The notes below the pieces were generated by a model. That model saw only the letters and a program-made list of their open reading frames with translations. It did not search any database and was not told the DNA's origin. Below, piece by piece: positions 11,876-25,900 of a stretch of 64,000 bases of DNA (within the stretch, counting starts at the first letter, position 1; each line of letters opens with the position of its first letter). Source of the stretch: Xanthostigma xanthostigma. Taxonomy: Eukaryota; Arthropoda; Insecta; Raphidioptera; Raphidiidae. Both the position numbers and the translations under genes were made by a program. The stretch covers positions 1,984,001-2,048,000 of the forward strand of contig OY754465.1 in the NCBI GenBank assembly GCA_963575645.1, read 5' to 3'.

Positions 11876-12529
11876 AAAAAAATAAATAAATAAATTTGCT
11901 AGATTTTAGTGCAACAGGACGGCTAGTTTCTTTTAATAGAGCTTTGTCTTTTTAATGTAGATAAAAATTAAACTATTGCGTGATCTATGCTGCTAGTTCA
12001 GGGTTAACAAACAGATATGAATCTTTTTTCTCATGATATGTAGCAGTGCTGTAATTCGTTATTGTGCAATCATACGAAGTGCATATAATATAAGAACATT
12101 AAACTTTAAATAATGTGTAGTGCGGTCCTTTTTTGTGAACAAGGCAGGTATGGTAAAGTCGATCACTTATCCTTGTCTAATATAAGTATATGACTAATGA
12201 GCACTGCCAAAATTCAACTGCATTGTAGCGCGGGCGCATTATGTACATTATTAATTTATGTATGCTCGAGTATATTTGCACGTATTGTGTGCCAAAGTTT
12301 ATAGGGTACACCATTTTTGTCTTGGAAACTATGAAAACCTCCGCGTTAGGTTTGCCCCCACAATTCTTCGGAATGGTAAATGTTTGTTGTCGCGGATTAA
12401 AAAAAGAAATCGCCACAAGCGGTTAGGACATTATGTATAAAATAATCAGTCAAGACTAGATATCTAAGGGTAGTATTTAAACGAGTGACTGTAAATTACA
12501 ATTTTGGGTTACTGTATTACTAGGTGAGT
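11876..12529. other. no gene or known repeat seen
   Basis: The stretch starts with an (AAAT)n run at the end of the 113-bp array and is otherwise unremarkable AT-rich sequence. Confidence 0.5.
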
Positions 12530-12656
12530 GACTGACTGAGAGTGACGAGAAAATAATAGTTGGGTGACTAAATTATTAAGTGAGCGACTAAATTACTAAG
12601 TTGTTAATAGTTAATTGTTTGAATAGAACTGCGTTTTCTAAAAAATATATATTTAA

Positions 12657-13185
12657 CTAGCGGCCCTGTACGTGCTTCGCTACGTATAAAGTGAAATAAT
12701 AAAACAATAGCGTAAAGTATTCGTAGATAACTGGTCTTTAAAACACTTGCTCTATTTCGGGGGTTCACTCCGGCTGCGCCGTCGTGCTCGAAAAAAAATC
12801 ATTTGTTTTAAACGTTATTCAGTTTTTTTACATCCTCGATCTAGATATATGGTTGTTAAGTTCGTTGCGCCATCTATTGAATATTCACTCAATCCAGTCA
12901 ACAGGTATCGCCATCTCATATGGTTGTTAAGTTCGTTGCGCCATCTATTGAATATTCACTCAATCCAGTCAACAGGTATCGCCATCTTATATGGTTGTAT
13001 TATGACTGTCAAGGAATAGACAAATAATTTGCAATAAAATAATATTGCGACTATAAATTGAAATGTAAGCTATCCTATCTTTCAAGTTGGGTCGAATTGC
13101 ACACGGTGTGCAAATCAAATTTAAAATCGGTTCAGTAGTTTAGGAGTTCATCGCTGTCAATTAAATATACATTTTTTAGAAAACG
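12657..13185 (-). mobile_element. Helitron, sister of 14681-15476, 5' end degenerate
   Basis: The 3' end on the minus strand is GGGCCGCTAG|T at 12657-12660, with the TACGT-AGCGAAGC-ACGTA stem next to it. The body shares the ~65-bp unit (two copies) and the word GCACACCGTGTGCAA with the 14681 copy. The 5' tip is replaced by sequence that belongs to a flanking inverted repeat. Confidence 0.8.
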
Positions 13186-13205
13186 CAGTTCTATTCAAAC
13201 AATTA

Positions 13206-13440
13206 ACTATTTAATTCGCATACTCCGTTATCGTCCACCCCGGAATTGTTTTTTTAAAAACTCCACATTTGCCCCTTCCCGTTTCACTGCGAGACAATTC
13301 GCATACCCCTTTATCGTTCACCCCGGAATTACAATTCGCATACCCGTTTATCGTTCACCCCGGAATTATTTTTTAAAAACTCCACCTTTGCCCCATCGTG
13401 TTTCACTGCGAGACAATTCGCATACCCCTTTATCAAAAAA
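13206..13440 (-). repeat. minisatellite, ~2-3 units, same family as 17322-17885
   Basis: AATTCGCATACCCCTTTATC with GTTCACCCCGGAATT and TTTAAAAACTCCAC recur. On the minus strand the unit reads GCAGTGAAAC, GGAGTTTTTAAAAA, ATTCCGGGGT, the same order of words as at 17322. Confidence 0.75.
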
Positions 13441-13711
13441 AGCGGTGGTTTTCAATCTTCATGAAAATGTGAGTTTAAGTTGTAGTCTCAAAGTGAAAAA
13501 AAATAATAAAAAGTAAAAACAAAAGAAGATATCTGCTTCAAAATTACCGAAGGCATTCTAGTCGCTCACTTAGTAATTTAGTCACCCAACTATTATTTTA
13601 ATATCTCAAGTTATTAAAACAGTATCTCATCATCGGTCACCAAATTTTTTTTTTATTCGACCGTTTTATAATTCCCCGATATCTAATGGTACTGATGAAT
13701 TTTAATTGCAG

Positions 13712-13929
13712 ATCCTCAAATGGAACAAGGCTATAGATCCGAGGTACAGGAATGTGCTTTGGTGATATCCCTCCAGATGTTCAACCTCATCTTGGAACGA
13801 TGCGTTACTCTGCTACGCGAAGAATTGGAAAAGCGTGAAAGACTGTTGACGCGTGTCATGGAAGATCCATCGTCAACACATCTGATTATTCTTGGCGAAG
13901 ATCTACAAGTTATTCTTCCTGCTATCAAG
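13712..13929 (+). CDS. Smg6: Smg6 exon (first in window): EST1 helical region
   Basis: The acceptor is tttaattgcag and the donor AAG|GTACAG. The exon starts with the last two bases of a codon, and the reading frame from 13714 is open throughout. It encodes about 72 residues that look amphipathic and helical, with LVISLQMFNLILERC followed by a charged stretch (LREELEKRER) and ending LGEDLQVILPAIK. The end matches the region just before the conserved tryptophan-rich segment of SMG6. An ATG at 13720 is internal and not the gene start, because the frame is open before it and a good acceptor precedes it. Confidence 0.9.
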
Positions 13930-16900
13930 GTACAGAATAAATTTTAATTTCTTGTTATAGTCAATTATTATCAACAAGTTTATTTGAAAATAAAAAGCAA
14001 AATAGTTTTCTTTTTGAATTCAAAGCTGTGCTACTGATGGTGTATCAACTTTTACAGTTTCCATTAAAAACTGCTTCCGGAATAACTATAAACAAAGCCC
14101 AGAGGCAAATGGCATTCATTTAGAAAAAACATGTTTTTCGCACGACCAGCTGTATATGACTTGATCACGTGCAATCGAATCCTAAAAATCTTTAGGTTTT
14201 TGCAAAAGATGGTAAAACAAAAAACATTGTGTATAGGTCCGTCTTGAATAATTTGGAGTCTTGCTTTGTGATTTTTTTAATCAATTTATATCAATTGTAA
14301 TCGCTGATTCCACGTGGTAAAAACTAGTCAACCAAATACTGCAAATCAGTGTTTTGGCAATCTTTTACCAGAAACATTAACGGTAACAAAGCCAACGACA
14401 AAGATCTAACGACACAGTTATAGTACGCGTGTTTTGTAAGTTGTTGAGCGTTTATAATCTATGTAATCTGTTACGATGCAGTTCGTAACAAGAGCATCAT
14501 TGTATTGCAACAGCGGTTTTCACAAATTTGCGTTTATGAACACCCGGTCACCGCATGTGAAATATGGTGGATTGATGTGGTGCTTTTGCTTGTTTCAGAT
14601 CTGGTGTGATTGGATGATTTGCCACAGTCACGTATGGAATCCTCCGCCATCTTGCGCAGACTACCGTGTGGGGTAAGTTATCTTTATTTATAAAAATTAC
14701 GTGTCACGTGTTTGTCCGCGATGAACTCCTAAACTACTGAACCGATTTTAAATTTGATTTGCACACCGTGTGCAATTCGAAAGATAGGATAGCTTACATT
14801 TCAATTTATAGTCGCAATATTATTTTATTGCAAATTATTTGTCTTATTCCTTGACAGTCATAATACAACCATATAAGATGGCGATACCTGTTGACTGAAT
14901 ATTCAATAGATGGCGCAACGAACTTAACAACCATATAAGATGGCGATACCTGTTGACTGTATTGAGTGAATATTCAATAGATGGCGCAACGAACTTAACA
15001 ACCATATAAGATGGCGATACCTGTTGACTGGATTGAGTGAATATTCAATAGATGGCGCAACGAACTTAACAACCATATATCTAGATCGAGGATGTAAAAA
15101 AACTGAATATCGTTTAAAACAAATGCTTTTTTTTTCGAGCACGACGCCGCAGCCGGAGTGAACCCTCGAAATAGTGCAAGTGTTTTAAAGACCAGTTATC
15201 CACGAATACTTTACGCTATTCTTTTTCGAGCACGATGGCGCAGCCGGAGTGCTGGAAATAGAGCAAGTGTTTTAAAGACCAGTTATCCACGAATACTTTA
15301 CGCTATTTTTTTTCGAGCACGACGGCGCAGCCGGAGTGCTCGACATACACACATATACGCCCATGTATATTTTAAAATAGCTAGCAATTAATAAAATAGA
15401 TAGATAGATAGATGTTCCAATTAAATTGTTTTATTATTTCACTTTATACGTAGCGAAGCACGTACAGGGCCGCTAGTACTAATATATAAAACGGAAGAGT
15501 TTGTTTGTTTGTTTGGTTGAAAGCGCTAATCTCTAGAACTACTGGTTCGAATTGAAACTTTTTTTTTCTTGAATAGCCCATTTATCGAGGAAGGCTATAT
15601 GTCATATAATATCACGGTACGACCAACAGGCGCGAAGCATCAATGAGAAATGTTGCAAAATGTAACTCATTTGTCCGTCCGACAAAAACTTTTGAACGGT
15701 AACTCCGATCATCATGAATTAATCTTGGTAAACTAAGATGAATGTGCGTACTCATGTCCCTCCCCCCCAATTCGTTCTTTTGCACCCGGATGAAACCGGG
15801 CGGGACCGCTAGTATTATATATGGAGGAACAAATAAAAAATACCTAAGCAAACAAAAAAGTATGATCTAAACTGCTAGAAAACAATTTTTTAAAGCGCGC
15901 GTTGAGACACAATCACCCGCAAAGGCCCGCGCGACAGGCAGCCTTTGTGATATTAAGTCGTTGGATCGGGAAGCAGTGAGTGGAAGTTTCGGGTTAAAAC
16001 TTAAAGTCCTGACAGTGACTTTGTTGGGAAGTAAATTTTTCTTATATAGTATTGTAATATTGTAACAATGTGAAATCTAATTATTGACATCAATTTTTTT
16101 TTTCAAACTACAATTTTAATAGTCTAAGTTACTCCTTATAACATTAACTATCTGCAGTGAAAGTCTCGTCAAAATCGGTCCAGTCGCTTAGGAGATTAGC
16201 CGAAACAAACAGACAGACAGACAAAAACTTTAAAAATTGTTCTTTGTTTTTAGTACCGCATTGTGTAAAAAGCTGTTATTTTGACATTATTATAGACACT
16301 TCAATTTTATAGATAATGAAAAATTATAATGTCATTAAAACTTTTGTTCAGTTGTTTTTATTATTGCATAATCTGTTTCGTGTGACCTTGGTAAACCAAA
16401 TTATAAATTCATAGTCTTTTTCTGTCTCGTTTTATCTGATTTTATATAACAGTTCAGATTGGTTTTGCTATGCGCGTGTAATTACAAAAAAACAAATGAA
16501 AATAGAACAAGTGAATGAAAGAATGTGTGGCGTTTTATTTTCTTCAAACTGTGAAGTTGCGTGTATTTTGTGTACAGGCCCCAAGGCGACACCTGGACCC
16601 GGTTAGCGTTGCTTATGAACTTTTTGGAGAAATTAGAACACGAACAACAATTACAACAGTCAATGTTGGTTAGTGGACCTATTGAAGGTGAGCTCTAGTT
16701 ATTAATTATTACACATATTTTTTGTATCTTTATATTAAATTTGTTTTCACATAATGCCTCCACTACACACATGGCCAGCACCGCCACTTACAGGCACTCA
16801 CGATTGTGTAGAGGGCATATTCGTCGGTGCGTGGACATAAACGCCTGTAATCGGTTGATTGTCGGTACATCAAAGGAATGCGTGGCCAGCATCGTGCGCC

Positions 16901-19900
16901 CGTACACACAATCGGACCGGCACGATTGTGTGGAGGGCTAGGCAATCATCGCGGCGATGATAGGCACTTATTTGAGTAGCGGTGCTGGCCACGTGTATAG
17001 TGGAGGCATAATATGCGAAGCATTTGAACCGACTTACTTATATGCGGGGCTTGAGAATAATTAGCCGAAATCGCTTGGATGCCGTTGATTTTGTGACGTC
17101 ATCGTGATTGTTTTCCCAATTCTAATTCATCTGGGCGCAGTGCCGAATAAAGGGAAAATTTGAATATGAAAAAAGCGTTTTAGGGTTCCGTAGCCAAATG
17201 ACAAAGAAGGTTAGAGTACGATAACTGCAACATATCCACTGGAAATATACACAATTATTATTTTATATAACATATAGCAGTGTTATTAGCCGTTTTAAGT
17301 GCGGAAAATTGATTTCTTTTTGCGCTGTGCAGTGAAAAGGGGAATGCGTTTGGGGGGAGTTATTTAAAAAACAACTACGGGGTCGTGTCGATGCGATGGC
17401 GTTTTTTTGCGCAGTGAAAAGGAGAGGGCGTTTGGAGGAGTTCTTTAAAAAACAATTACGGGCTCGTGTCGATGCGATGGCGTTTTTTTGCGCAGTGAAA
17501 AGGAGAGGGAGCTTGGAGGAGTTCTTTAAAAAACAATTCCGGGCTCGTGCCGATGCGATGGCGTTTTTTTTGCGCAGTGAAAAGGGGATGACGTTTGGGG
17601 GAGCTCTTTAAAAAACAATTACGAGGTCGTGTCGATGCGATGGCGTTTTTTTTGCGCAGTGAAATGGGGAAGGCGTTTTGGGAGGAGTTCTTTAAAAAAC
17701 AATTACGGGGTCGTGTCGATGTGACGGCGTTTTTTTTTGCGCAGTGAAAAGGGGAAGGCGTTTTGGGGGGGAGTTCTTTAAAAAACAATTACGGGGTCGT
17801 GTCGATGTGACGGCGTTTTTTTTTGCGCAGTGAAAAGGGGAAGGCGTTTTGGGGGGGAGTTCTTTAAAAAACAATTACGGGGTCGTGTATAAAAAGTAAG
17901 ATAGTAATACAGTAATTCTACACTAGTTGCTTTGACGTGTATATGTGATTTCTGATTGGTTATATTCAAAAAAATGACTGTGAAAGACGAAAGGTGGTTC
18001 CAGTTTTTTACGTATTTTTGAGGAAATTTGTGAATAATCTGCAAAAATAAGTCGAAATTTGGGCACATTGAGTTATCGTACTGGATCCGACAAAAGTTAA
18101 TAATAATAATGTGTTTAACGTCCGTTTCTCGACTTTGTCATAACAGACGCCATTCGCACCATTACTATTTTCCATCTATCATACTGCCCGTTAATTTCTA
18201 CAATTTCTAAACTTCAACTGAATTAATAGCAATGAGCGAATGAAGGATTTTTTTTAGGAAAATAGGAGTTTGACAGGTAATCGGCCATCGCCTTGAATAA
18301 GGAATCATCTCGATATTTACCTGGAGTTATTGAAGGAAACCATGGAAAACCTCAACAAGACGGCCGGTACAGGAATTATCGTGTGATAAAATTATGCGGG
18401 ATACTAGGCTAAATATAAAAACAATTTTTACTCACTAGAACATCATTTAATCGTCAACGTTTCGGCAGAAATTCATGTCTTCTTCAGGACCTTAAAAATG
18501 TCTAGTAAAAAGTCCTGAAGAAGCATGAATTTCTGTCGAAACGTTGACGATTAAATGATGTTCTAGTGAATAAAAATAGTTTTTATATTTAGCCTTGTAT
18601 CCCGCATAATTTTATCATACCGTAATATCAAGGTGTCTTATTTTATTTTGTTAACAGGAATTATCGTTTCTCGGCGAGAGGCGGTTGGAAAAAAACTCCC
18701 AGCCACATCTGCCTCCGCCGGGATTCGAGCCCGGTACCTCCGGAATGCGAGTCTAGTTACGCTACACCGCTCGGTATATTAACTAGAATTACTCTGCGTT
18801 CGATTGCATAGCGTAATTAAATTTCACTTCTGTCGTGTGTAGTGTAAACTACACGGTTTTATTAAGTACGCTTCGCCGTGCAACTGTGTTGAATAAGAAG
18901 TTACACATTTCCGATTGTGACGGCACACATTTTTTTTACCTGTGCGTTTAAAAAATCGAATTCTCGTCGCCCTTTTGATACGTTGTGAACCTGGTATAAT
19001 AATTATTTTTTTGCCGCCGTAAGAAGTGCGAGAGTAAGTAACGGTACTAGTTAATACACAAGAGACGCAGAACAGGGTTCCAGTGGCCAATTGTTAACTT
19101 GCGTAACAGTATTTCATTCTCGTAAATCGTGAATGTATTATTTCGTTTATATTGCGGACATTATTTGTGCTCACGCGGCAAAGTGGCTTAAGGACGTAGT
19201 CCTATGTTCAGGCTCGTTTTCAACCGTTATTTCAGATTTTTTTTTAATATCAAAATAATGTACGATGTTTTCAATTTTGTTACATGTTTTTACTGACATC
19301 GTACACTAAGACAAAAAATTTTTTTTTGCTTAATTTTACGCCATTTTATAATTGTTTTTTTAACCTAAAGTAGACAACTTTAAGTGGAGGTAGGTGGGTA
19401 GCGCGGGTGATAACGTCACTTGGAGTCAACTGAATTATAAAAATTAAATTGGTTATTGTTTCGTAGGCTTGTGGCTCTATCCCGTACTAGAAATAAACAT
19501 TTTTGTTGATAAATAACAAAATGGCGGATTTTTGAAAAAAAACAACAAGAAAATCGTGATTTTTTCGTTGAAAATAGGTTAAAAAAAATAGAAATAATTT
19601 TTATAATTAAGTAATTCTAGTACCGGACGGAGATATTGTTGTGTAGAATACCCTGTGCAAAACTGAAAGCAATCGGTTGTATACAATTGTTTCAATCACC
19701 CGCGCCACTTAGAAAAACGTAGTTTTGAGAAAAACGCGTTTAAAGTTTTAATTTCAGATTTCTTACAAAAAAATAAAAATGAATATTTACACTAATCAGC
19801 TATGCCTGGTGTATATTAAACCTTCCGTTTCTTCAAAGGCATCGTTTTCTGTTAATTTGTTTGCTCTACTCTGCGAGAGTATAAGGGTAACATGATAACA

Positions 19901-22900
19901 ATTGAGAGGTAAGAGCAGGTAAGAGTCTTACCGTAAGACCGTTGCTGCTCTCGACTATATGCTATAGCTTTGTAAATATTTAATATTTCGGTCTAAAATT
20001 TTTACAGTATTTTCTCAATATATTATATTTACTAAAAATGTAAAAAAAAATAAATTCGTTTTTTCAAAACCCGAACACCAGACTACGTCCTTAAGTCGGT
20101 CGCATTTTTTGGTAAATCATTAACTAATTTATAACTGTTTTTTTTTTTTGACCCGACGACGAAAAAGAAAGACTAAAACTTGGCAATCTCTTGCTGGGTT
20201 GTAAAAAGAATTGTCAAAAATTATCGTTTTTTTCAATTTTTAAAATGAGCTTTTCTTAGGAATTTTATGAAATTGAAGTATAAGGTTAATAAAAGTTGCC
20301 TTATATTTAATTTAAATAAAGACAAGGTCAATGGTTCGGCGGTAAAATACTTATCTGCCCTGCGGGTGTCCCGGGTTCGATTCCCGACAGATGCACAACA
20401 AATGTTATTTTTACGGGGTGGAGTAGCGGTGAGAGCACTAGACTCGCATTCGGGAGGCACCAAGTTCGAATCCCGGCGGGGGTAGATGTGGCTGGGAGTT
20501 TTTCCTACTGCCTCTCGCCGAGAAGCGGTAATTCCTGGACCGGCCATCTTGTTGAGGTGATCCATGGTTTCCCTAAATAATTTCAAATAAATATCGAGAT
20601 GGTTCCTTATTCAAAGCCATGTCTCCTAATCTAAAAACTTGCCTATCTTATCCTTTATTTCCTAAAAAAAACCTTCATTCGCCCATTGCTATTGCAAGTT
20701 GGAATTCAGTAGAACATAACGGGAAGTGTGGTAGATGGATAATAGTAATAGTGCGAATGGCGTCTGTTATGACACAATGTCGAGAAACGGACGTTAAACA
20801 CATTATTATTATTATTATTATTATTATCTAAGATGACTGTAAATTAAATTTGTATTTAATATTTATTAAAAAAAAACTTCACTCAAATCTGCAGCAATCT
20901 TGCATTAACATTTTCCTGCTTTTAATAAAAAAAAAACTTGGGTCGCAGTGCGAAACCCTGCCGACAATATAGTGTATTTGCTATTACAGATAGTGTGGCT
21001 TTATTATGTGAACTAAAATTTGTTTTTGGCCAAAATAAAAAAAATAGGTCCCTTAAAATCATATTTTTTTCTTAATTTCAATATTACTACCAATAACCCA
21101 AATTCATTTCACCCTTCACTAAGTAAATCCATATCAACAAACTAATAAAATGTTTAAGTCCGATCCTGTCGGGCCGATTTTAATAAAATTTTGGCAGCAC
21201 ATGTTTATCTTACTAATTGCTTAAATTTCAAATTTGAAATGAATTTTTTCGATATTTTTGAACCCAAAATATTTTTCAACCTCTAAAACACACCCTTAAA
21301 GTGGCCCGATTGGGCCCATTTTAAATAGGCTTCGTGCGGTGATGAATTTCAATATGTGGTCCAAATTTCGTTAAAATTAATTAACTAGGAGGCTATGAAA
21401 CGTCGAGAAATTGTGGTCCGATCCCTATTGGCTAAGAGCTGGCTACGGAGAAAATGGGTGACTCGGTGCAGAGCTGAAAATTTGCAGAATAGTAGGAGAT
21501 AGTACAAGTAAGTAGGGAAAAAATTGCCAGAAGGCTAGGCGGAAGATAAAGAGACGCCAGAAGGCGCTAATGTTGCGTATTATTCTGTAATTCAAAACTA
21601 GATTATATTATATTGTAATATATATTATACATTATATAGTTATAACGGCATACTGGAAATTCAAACATGATATAATAATTATACATTGGACAAATATTCA
21701 AAATTATTAATGACATTTTGATAGAAATAAAATTAAATAAATTACGTTGTTATAACAACGTAATTTTATTAATGAAAATATATGACGATTAATTTTATTT
21801 CTATCAAAATGACAATTTTGAATATTTCTCGAATGTAATTATTATAATATCATGTTTGAATTTTCAGTATGCCCTTATAACTATATAATGTACCTATAAT
21901 ATATATAATGTATAATGTATATAATCTAGTTTTGAATGACAGAATAAGTATAGAAATTGCCAGAAGTGCACTGATTTTTCGCAACATTAGCGCCTTCTGG
22001 CGGCTCTTTATCTTCCGCCTAGCCTTCTGGCAATTTTTTCCCTACTTACTTGTACTATCTCCTATTATTCTGCAAATTTTCAGCTCTGCACCGAGTCACC
22101 CATTTTCTCCGTAGTCAGCTCTCCGTCTATATAGGTCTCGCCATCCCACCGACGCCAATAGTGTAAGTGCCTTGCGGCAAATGCACTAATAACAAAAATT
22201 AATTATGGTAAATAACGAAATTCGTCGCCGCCCCTTTAAAGCTGAGTTTGCGCGTTACTGATTATTAATAATTTGCATAATATATCTACTTAGTGCTGAC
22301 CGTATATTTATATCAGGTTATGAGATGGTCCGATTGCCGGAGGACGGAAGTCTGAGCGGTTTCACGCCGTTGATGTGCAACGTCCAGGAACCAGCGTACA
22401 CCAGAGCCGACGGCGATATGGAACAGGCGCAGACCTGCTATCGCATCTCCAGACTGTTGTTCTTTGGCACCGTCTACCTGTGCGGCTGCGAACCGCCCGT
22501 TCTCAAGCTGCACAAATACGACGACGGACACAGCGATTATATCTCTGTCGTTCGCACGTTCAGCAGGGGATCGCATTCGTCGCCGCAGGACTTGGTGAGC
22601 ATCCTAGGATAGTATTGTAACAAAACTCTGTTCGTGGTGGAAAATATCTACCTATTTACAATAGTGAAACGTTAACAAAACCAAATAAACTGAAAATTAC
22701 ATCTCTATAACGTAACAGAAACAGAACAACAATTCTAACTAATAAAATAAAAGAGTAAGTAATGAAGAATACAAAGTCACTATTTATGTACCTACTAGTG
22801 ATGTGCCATATATCCGTATCCGCGGATATCCGAGGGAGAAGAAAGATCTGTATCCGTTAGTTTTTATGCGGATCTTTTACCTTATTAATTTTCACATCAT

Positions 22901-25900
22901 AGATGAAATTTTATATATATATATATAGGTGATTAGGTAATAATGAAAACCTGTTAAATTCCATTCAGATTATTTTTTATTTTTTAAAATCGTATTTGGT
23001 ACCTTTATATTGCAAACTTTTATCGTAGTGACAACCATACCAATAGTACATAACTCAAAGGTACTAAAAAACTATCTTTATAATGAGATATTGCACATCG
23101 ATCTTTGGAAAGAGACAATCTGTTATGAGAGTTGACTCTTAAAGACGTCAATAACTTTTTCCCATAACAGATAGTCTCTTTCCAAAGGTCGATGTGCAAT
23201 ATTTACCGCCGCGTACTCTAAGAAAGTTAAGATCCGTATCCGTATCCGCGGATCTTGAAACCAAATATCCGTATTCAGATCCGTATCCGCGGATATACAT
23301 TTTTAACGATCCGGCACATCACTAGTACCTACACAAAATATTTACAACACAGGAACACACCAACATTTATTTAGCACACTTATTTATTAACTATATACAG
23401 TTCATTTATCTCTTTATCTCAGCAGTTACCTCAGCACTGCTCACGGTACTGACTGTCAATTTATGTCATCACTATTTGTCGATTGTTAACTCGATGAAGC
23501 ACAATGTCTCTGTCGGCTGAGGTATCGTCGTGGTATATATATCCGCTGGATAGTTCTCTCTTTTTCTTGCAGTCATTGTTGTCTGGAATTTGGCAACAAA
23601 GCCTTTTTTTACTTACGAATATTGTTACTGTTTGAACAATCAAGCCGATTGTTGTCCCACTACAATCCGTGTGTCATTGTTAGAATGACGAGCCGAGTGT
23701 TGTCTCACGAAATTCTTTGTCGTGCCTCCTGGGGGGTCTCTGTTACAGTATCTTTTGATGCTTCATCTGAGATACAGACACGTAACGAATAGAGTGGCTC
23801 ATCTTTTAAGTTTGAGGATTATTATTGATCAAATAAAAAAAATGAAATCGTATTTGTGTTTCAGTCAAGTGATTCAGACATCCTGGTCGAGAGTTTCAGC
23901 GAAGATGACGAGGAAGACGACGAGAGTCGCGCCAATGAGACCAGAGAAACGGCTTCTGACTTGGAGAAATCGTTGGATGAAGCGACCACGCCGGATGATA
24001 TCAGAAATCTGTTGCACAGAAAAGAACAGCTGGAGAGACGACATCGAACGCAAGAGAAACGTCGAGAACGCGTTCAGGTAAATCCAAAGTTTAGTTATTT
24101 TGTAGTTTGTGCTCTGTTCTTTTGATGCAGTTGTGAAAACTCGAGTGTTTCCAAAATTGTTGGGTGCCGGTTGGGGGTTATTGTTTATTTCTTAGTGTAA
24201 CAACTCTGTCTTCATCATTCCATCAAAATGATTGACTTAATGAAAACCATATATCTCTTAATTAAATATATGAATTACTCAATGTGCGGTGAGTGTACGC
24301 AACAAAGCGTATCGAAAATATATCTGCGTCTCTTTCTTCGATGTAATTCCCTGATTTCTCCGATGATAGGATTGGTTGATGTACTTGCATTCAATCTGAA
24401 TAAAGTATATCTGTTTCAAAAACTTTGTCTTTTTCTATGACGTTAACATGGGCGTACCAAGCTTTTGCCTCAGGAGGGGGCAAATTAGAAATTTCTTAAT
24501 CCAAGTCCCCCGTGCTTGTTTTGCCCTCCTAGATACGTCAGTGCTTACGGCTTAAAAAAAGACAAGTATATGTTTGCACTCTAATAGTTCGATTGCGATT
24601 TTATTCCTATGCTCAGTATATAATAAAAGTATATGGTGAAAACAGACAAAACTAAATTGTTTCTCGAGTTGAATTACACAAGGGCCGAAAGTTTCATTCT
24701 TACACTGCAGTGCAAGGATATCAAACTTTCGGCCAGTGTGGTGTATACTATTTTTCTTCATACCTCGGTCGTAAGTACGCTTATTAAGTACATTAATTAT
24801 TTACTTATTAATTACATAAAAACACAGACAAATTCCAAGCAAGTAGCTTTGAGGTTATATGCAAAAACACGAATGACAGCTGTTCGCGACTATAAGCTAA
24901 AATGTAATGCTATGGAAACGACATCTAAACAACAATTGATAGTTTCTTTACTGCCGCCCGAACGTACGTACTTCCCGCATCGGTGCGTGTAATCCCACCA
25001 ATGCGTAAATGTTCGACTTTCTGCCGAAAGTATGTACTTTCGATCGAGGTACGAAGAAAAATTGTATTGATTCCTAAGTTTTAAAGAATATATGACGACA
25101 AAAAGACCTTCATTTTTCCTTGCGTGGATACAGCGAACAGTTAATCATAAATAAATATAGTTTAAAAAAAAAAAACTAAAAAACACGCTTTATATCGAAC
25201 TAAAAAGTAAAAAATATTTTTTTTTAAAATAAGCTTAAAACAATAATGAATAAAAAATACTAGTATTATTGTGAAAAAAGCGTGGGGCGCTCGATGTACG
25301 AAAATGTGGAACAAAACGCCCCACGCTTTTTTTAGAATAATACTAGTATTTTTTATTCATTATTGTTTTAAGCTTATTTTAAAAAAAATATTTTTTACTT
25401 TTTAGTTCGATATAAATGTTGTTTTTTAGTTTTTTTTTAAACTATATTTATTTTCCACTTTTTAGTTCGATATAAAGCGTGTTTTTTAGTTTTTTTTTAA
25501 ACTATATTTATTTTCCACTTTTTAGTTCGATATAAAGCGTGTTTTTTAGTTTTTTTTTAAAGTATATTTATTTTCCACTTTTTAGTTCGAGTTATTGTCA
25601 AAAATCTGCCGAAAAAAAAAACAATTTTTTTTTCGGCGTGGGAACCCACGACCCGTGATTCCGAGAGTTGACGTCAGCGAAGACCCGTGCCTTAGACCGC
25701 ACGGCTAACCACTGTAGTTACAGTGCTGGCATATTATACTACAGTAATAAACCACTTGCTGTAGTCCAAACGAAGGTTACAAACAAACATACATACAAAC
25801 TTACAAGTGAAGTTAATATAAAGCGTGTAAAAACGACTATTTTTCGTGAAAGAATTGCTTAATAAAATATTACTTGTCTACTTTCTTTACACAATACACA

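Larger units (their letters stand above)
12530..13620. repeat. inverted repeat split by a Helitron and a minisatellite
   Basis: The left arm (12530-12656) contains TAGTTGGGTGACTAAATTA and GAATAGAACTGCGTTTTC. The reverse complements are found in two pieces, at 13165-13205 and 13555-13605. Between the arms lies the Helitron at 12657, and between the two right-hand pieces lies the minisatellite at 13206-13440. Confidence 0.7.

Noticed and set aside
11005-11893. Overlapping frames on both strands (LHSHIYRAHTAQATEALALL type)
   Set aside because: They are produced by the 113-bp tandem array and shift between units; no coding signal.
17396-18068. Frames of 60-110 residues with repeated FFKKQLRARVDAM or NCFLKNSS
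   Set aside because: They come from the ~82-bp minisatellite.
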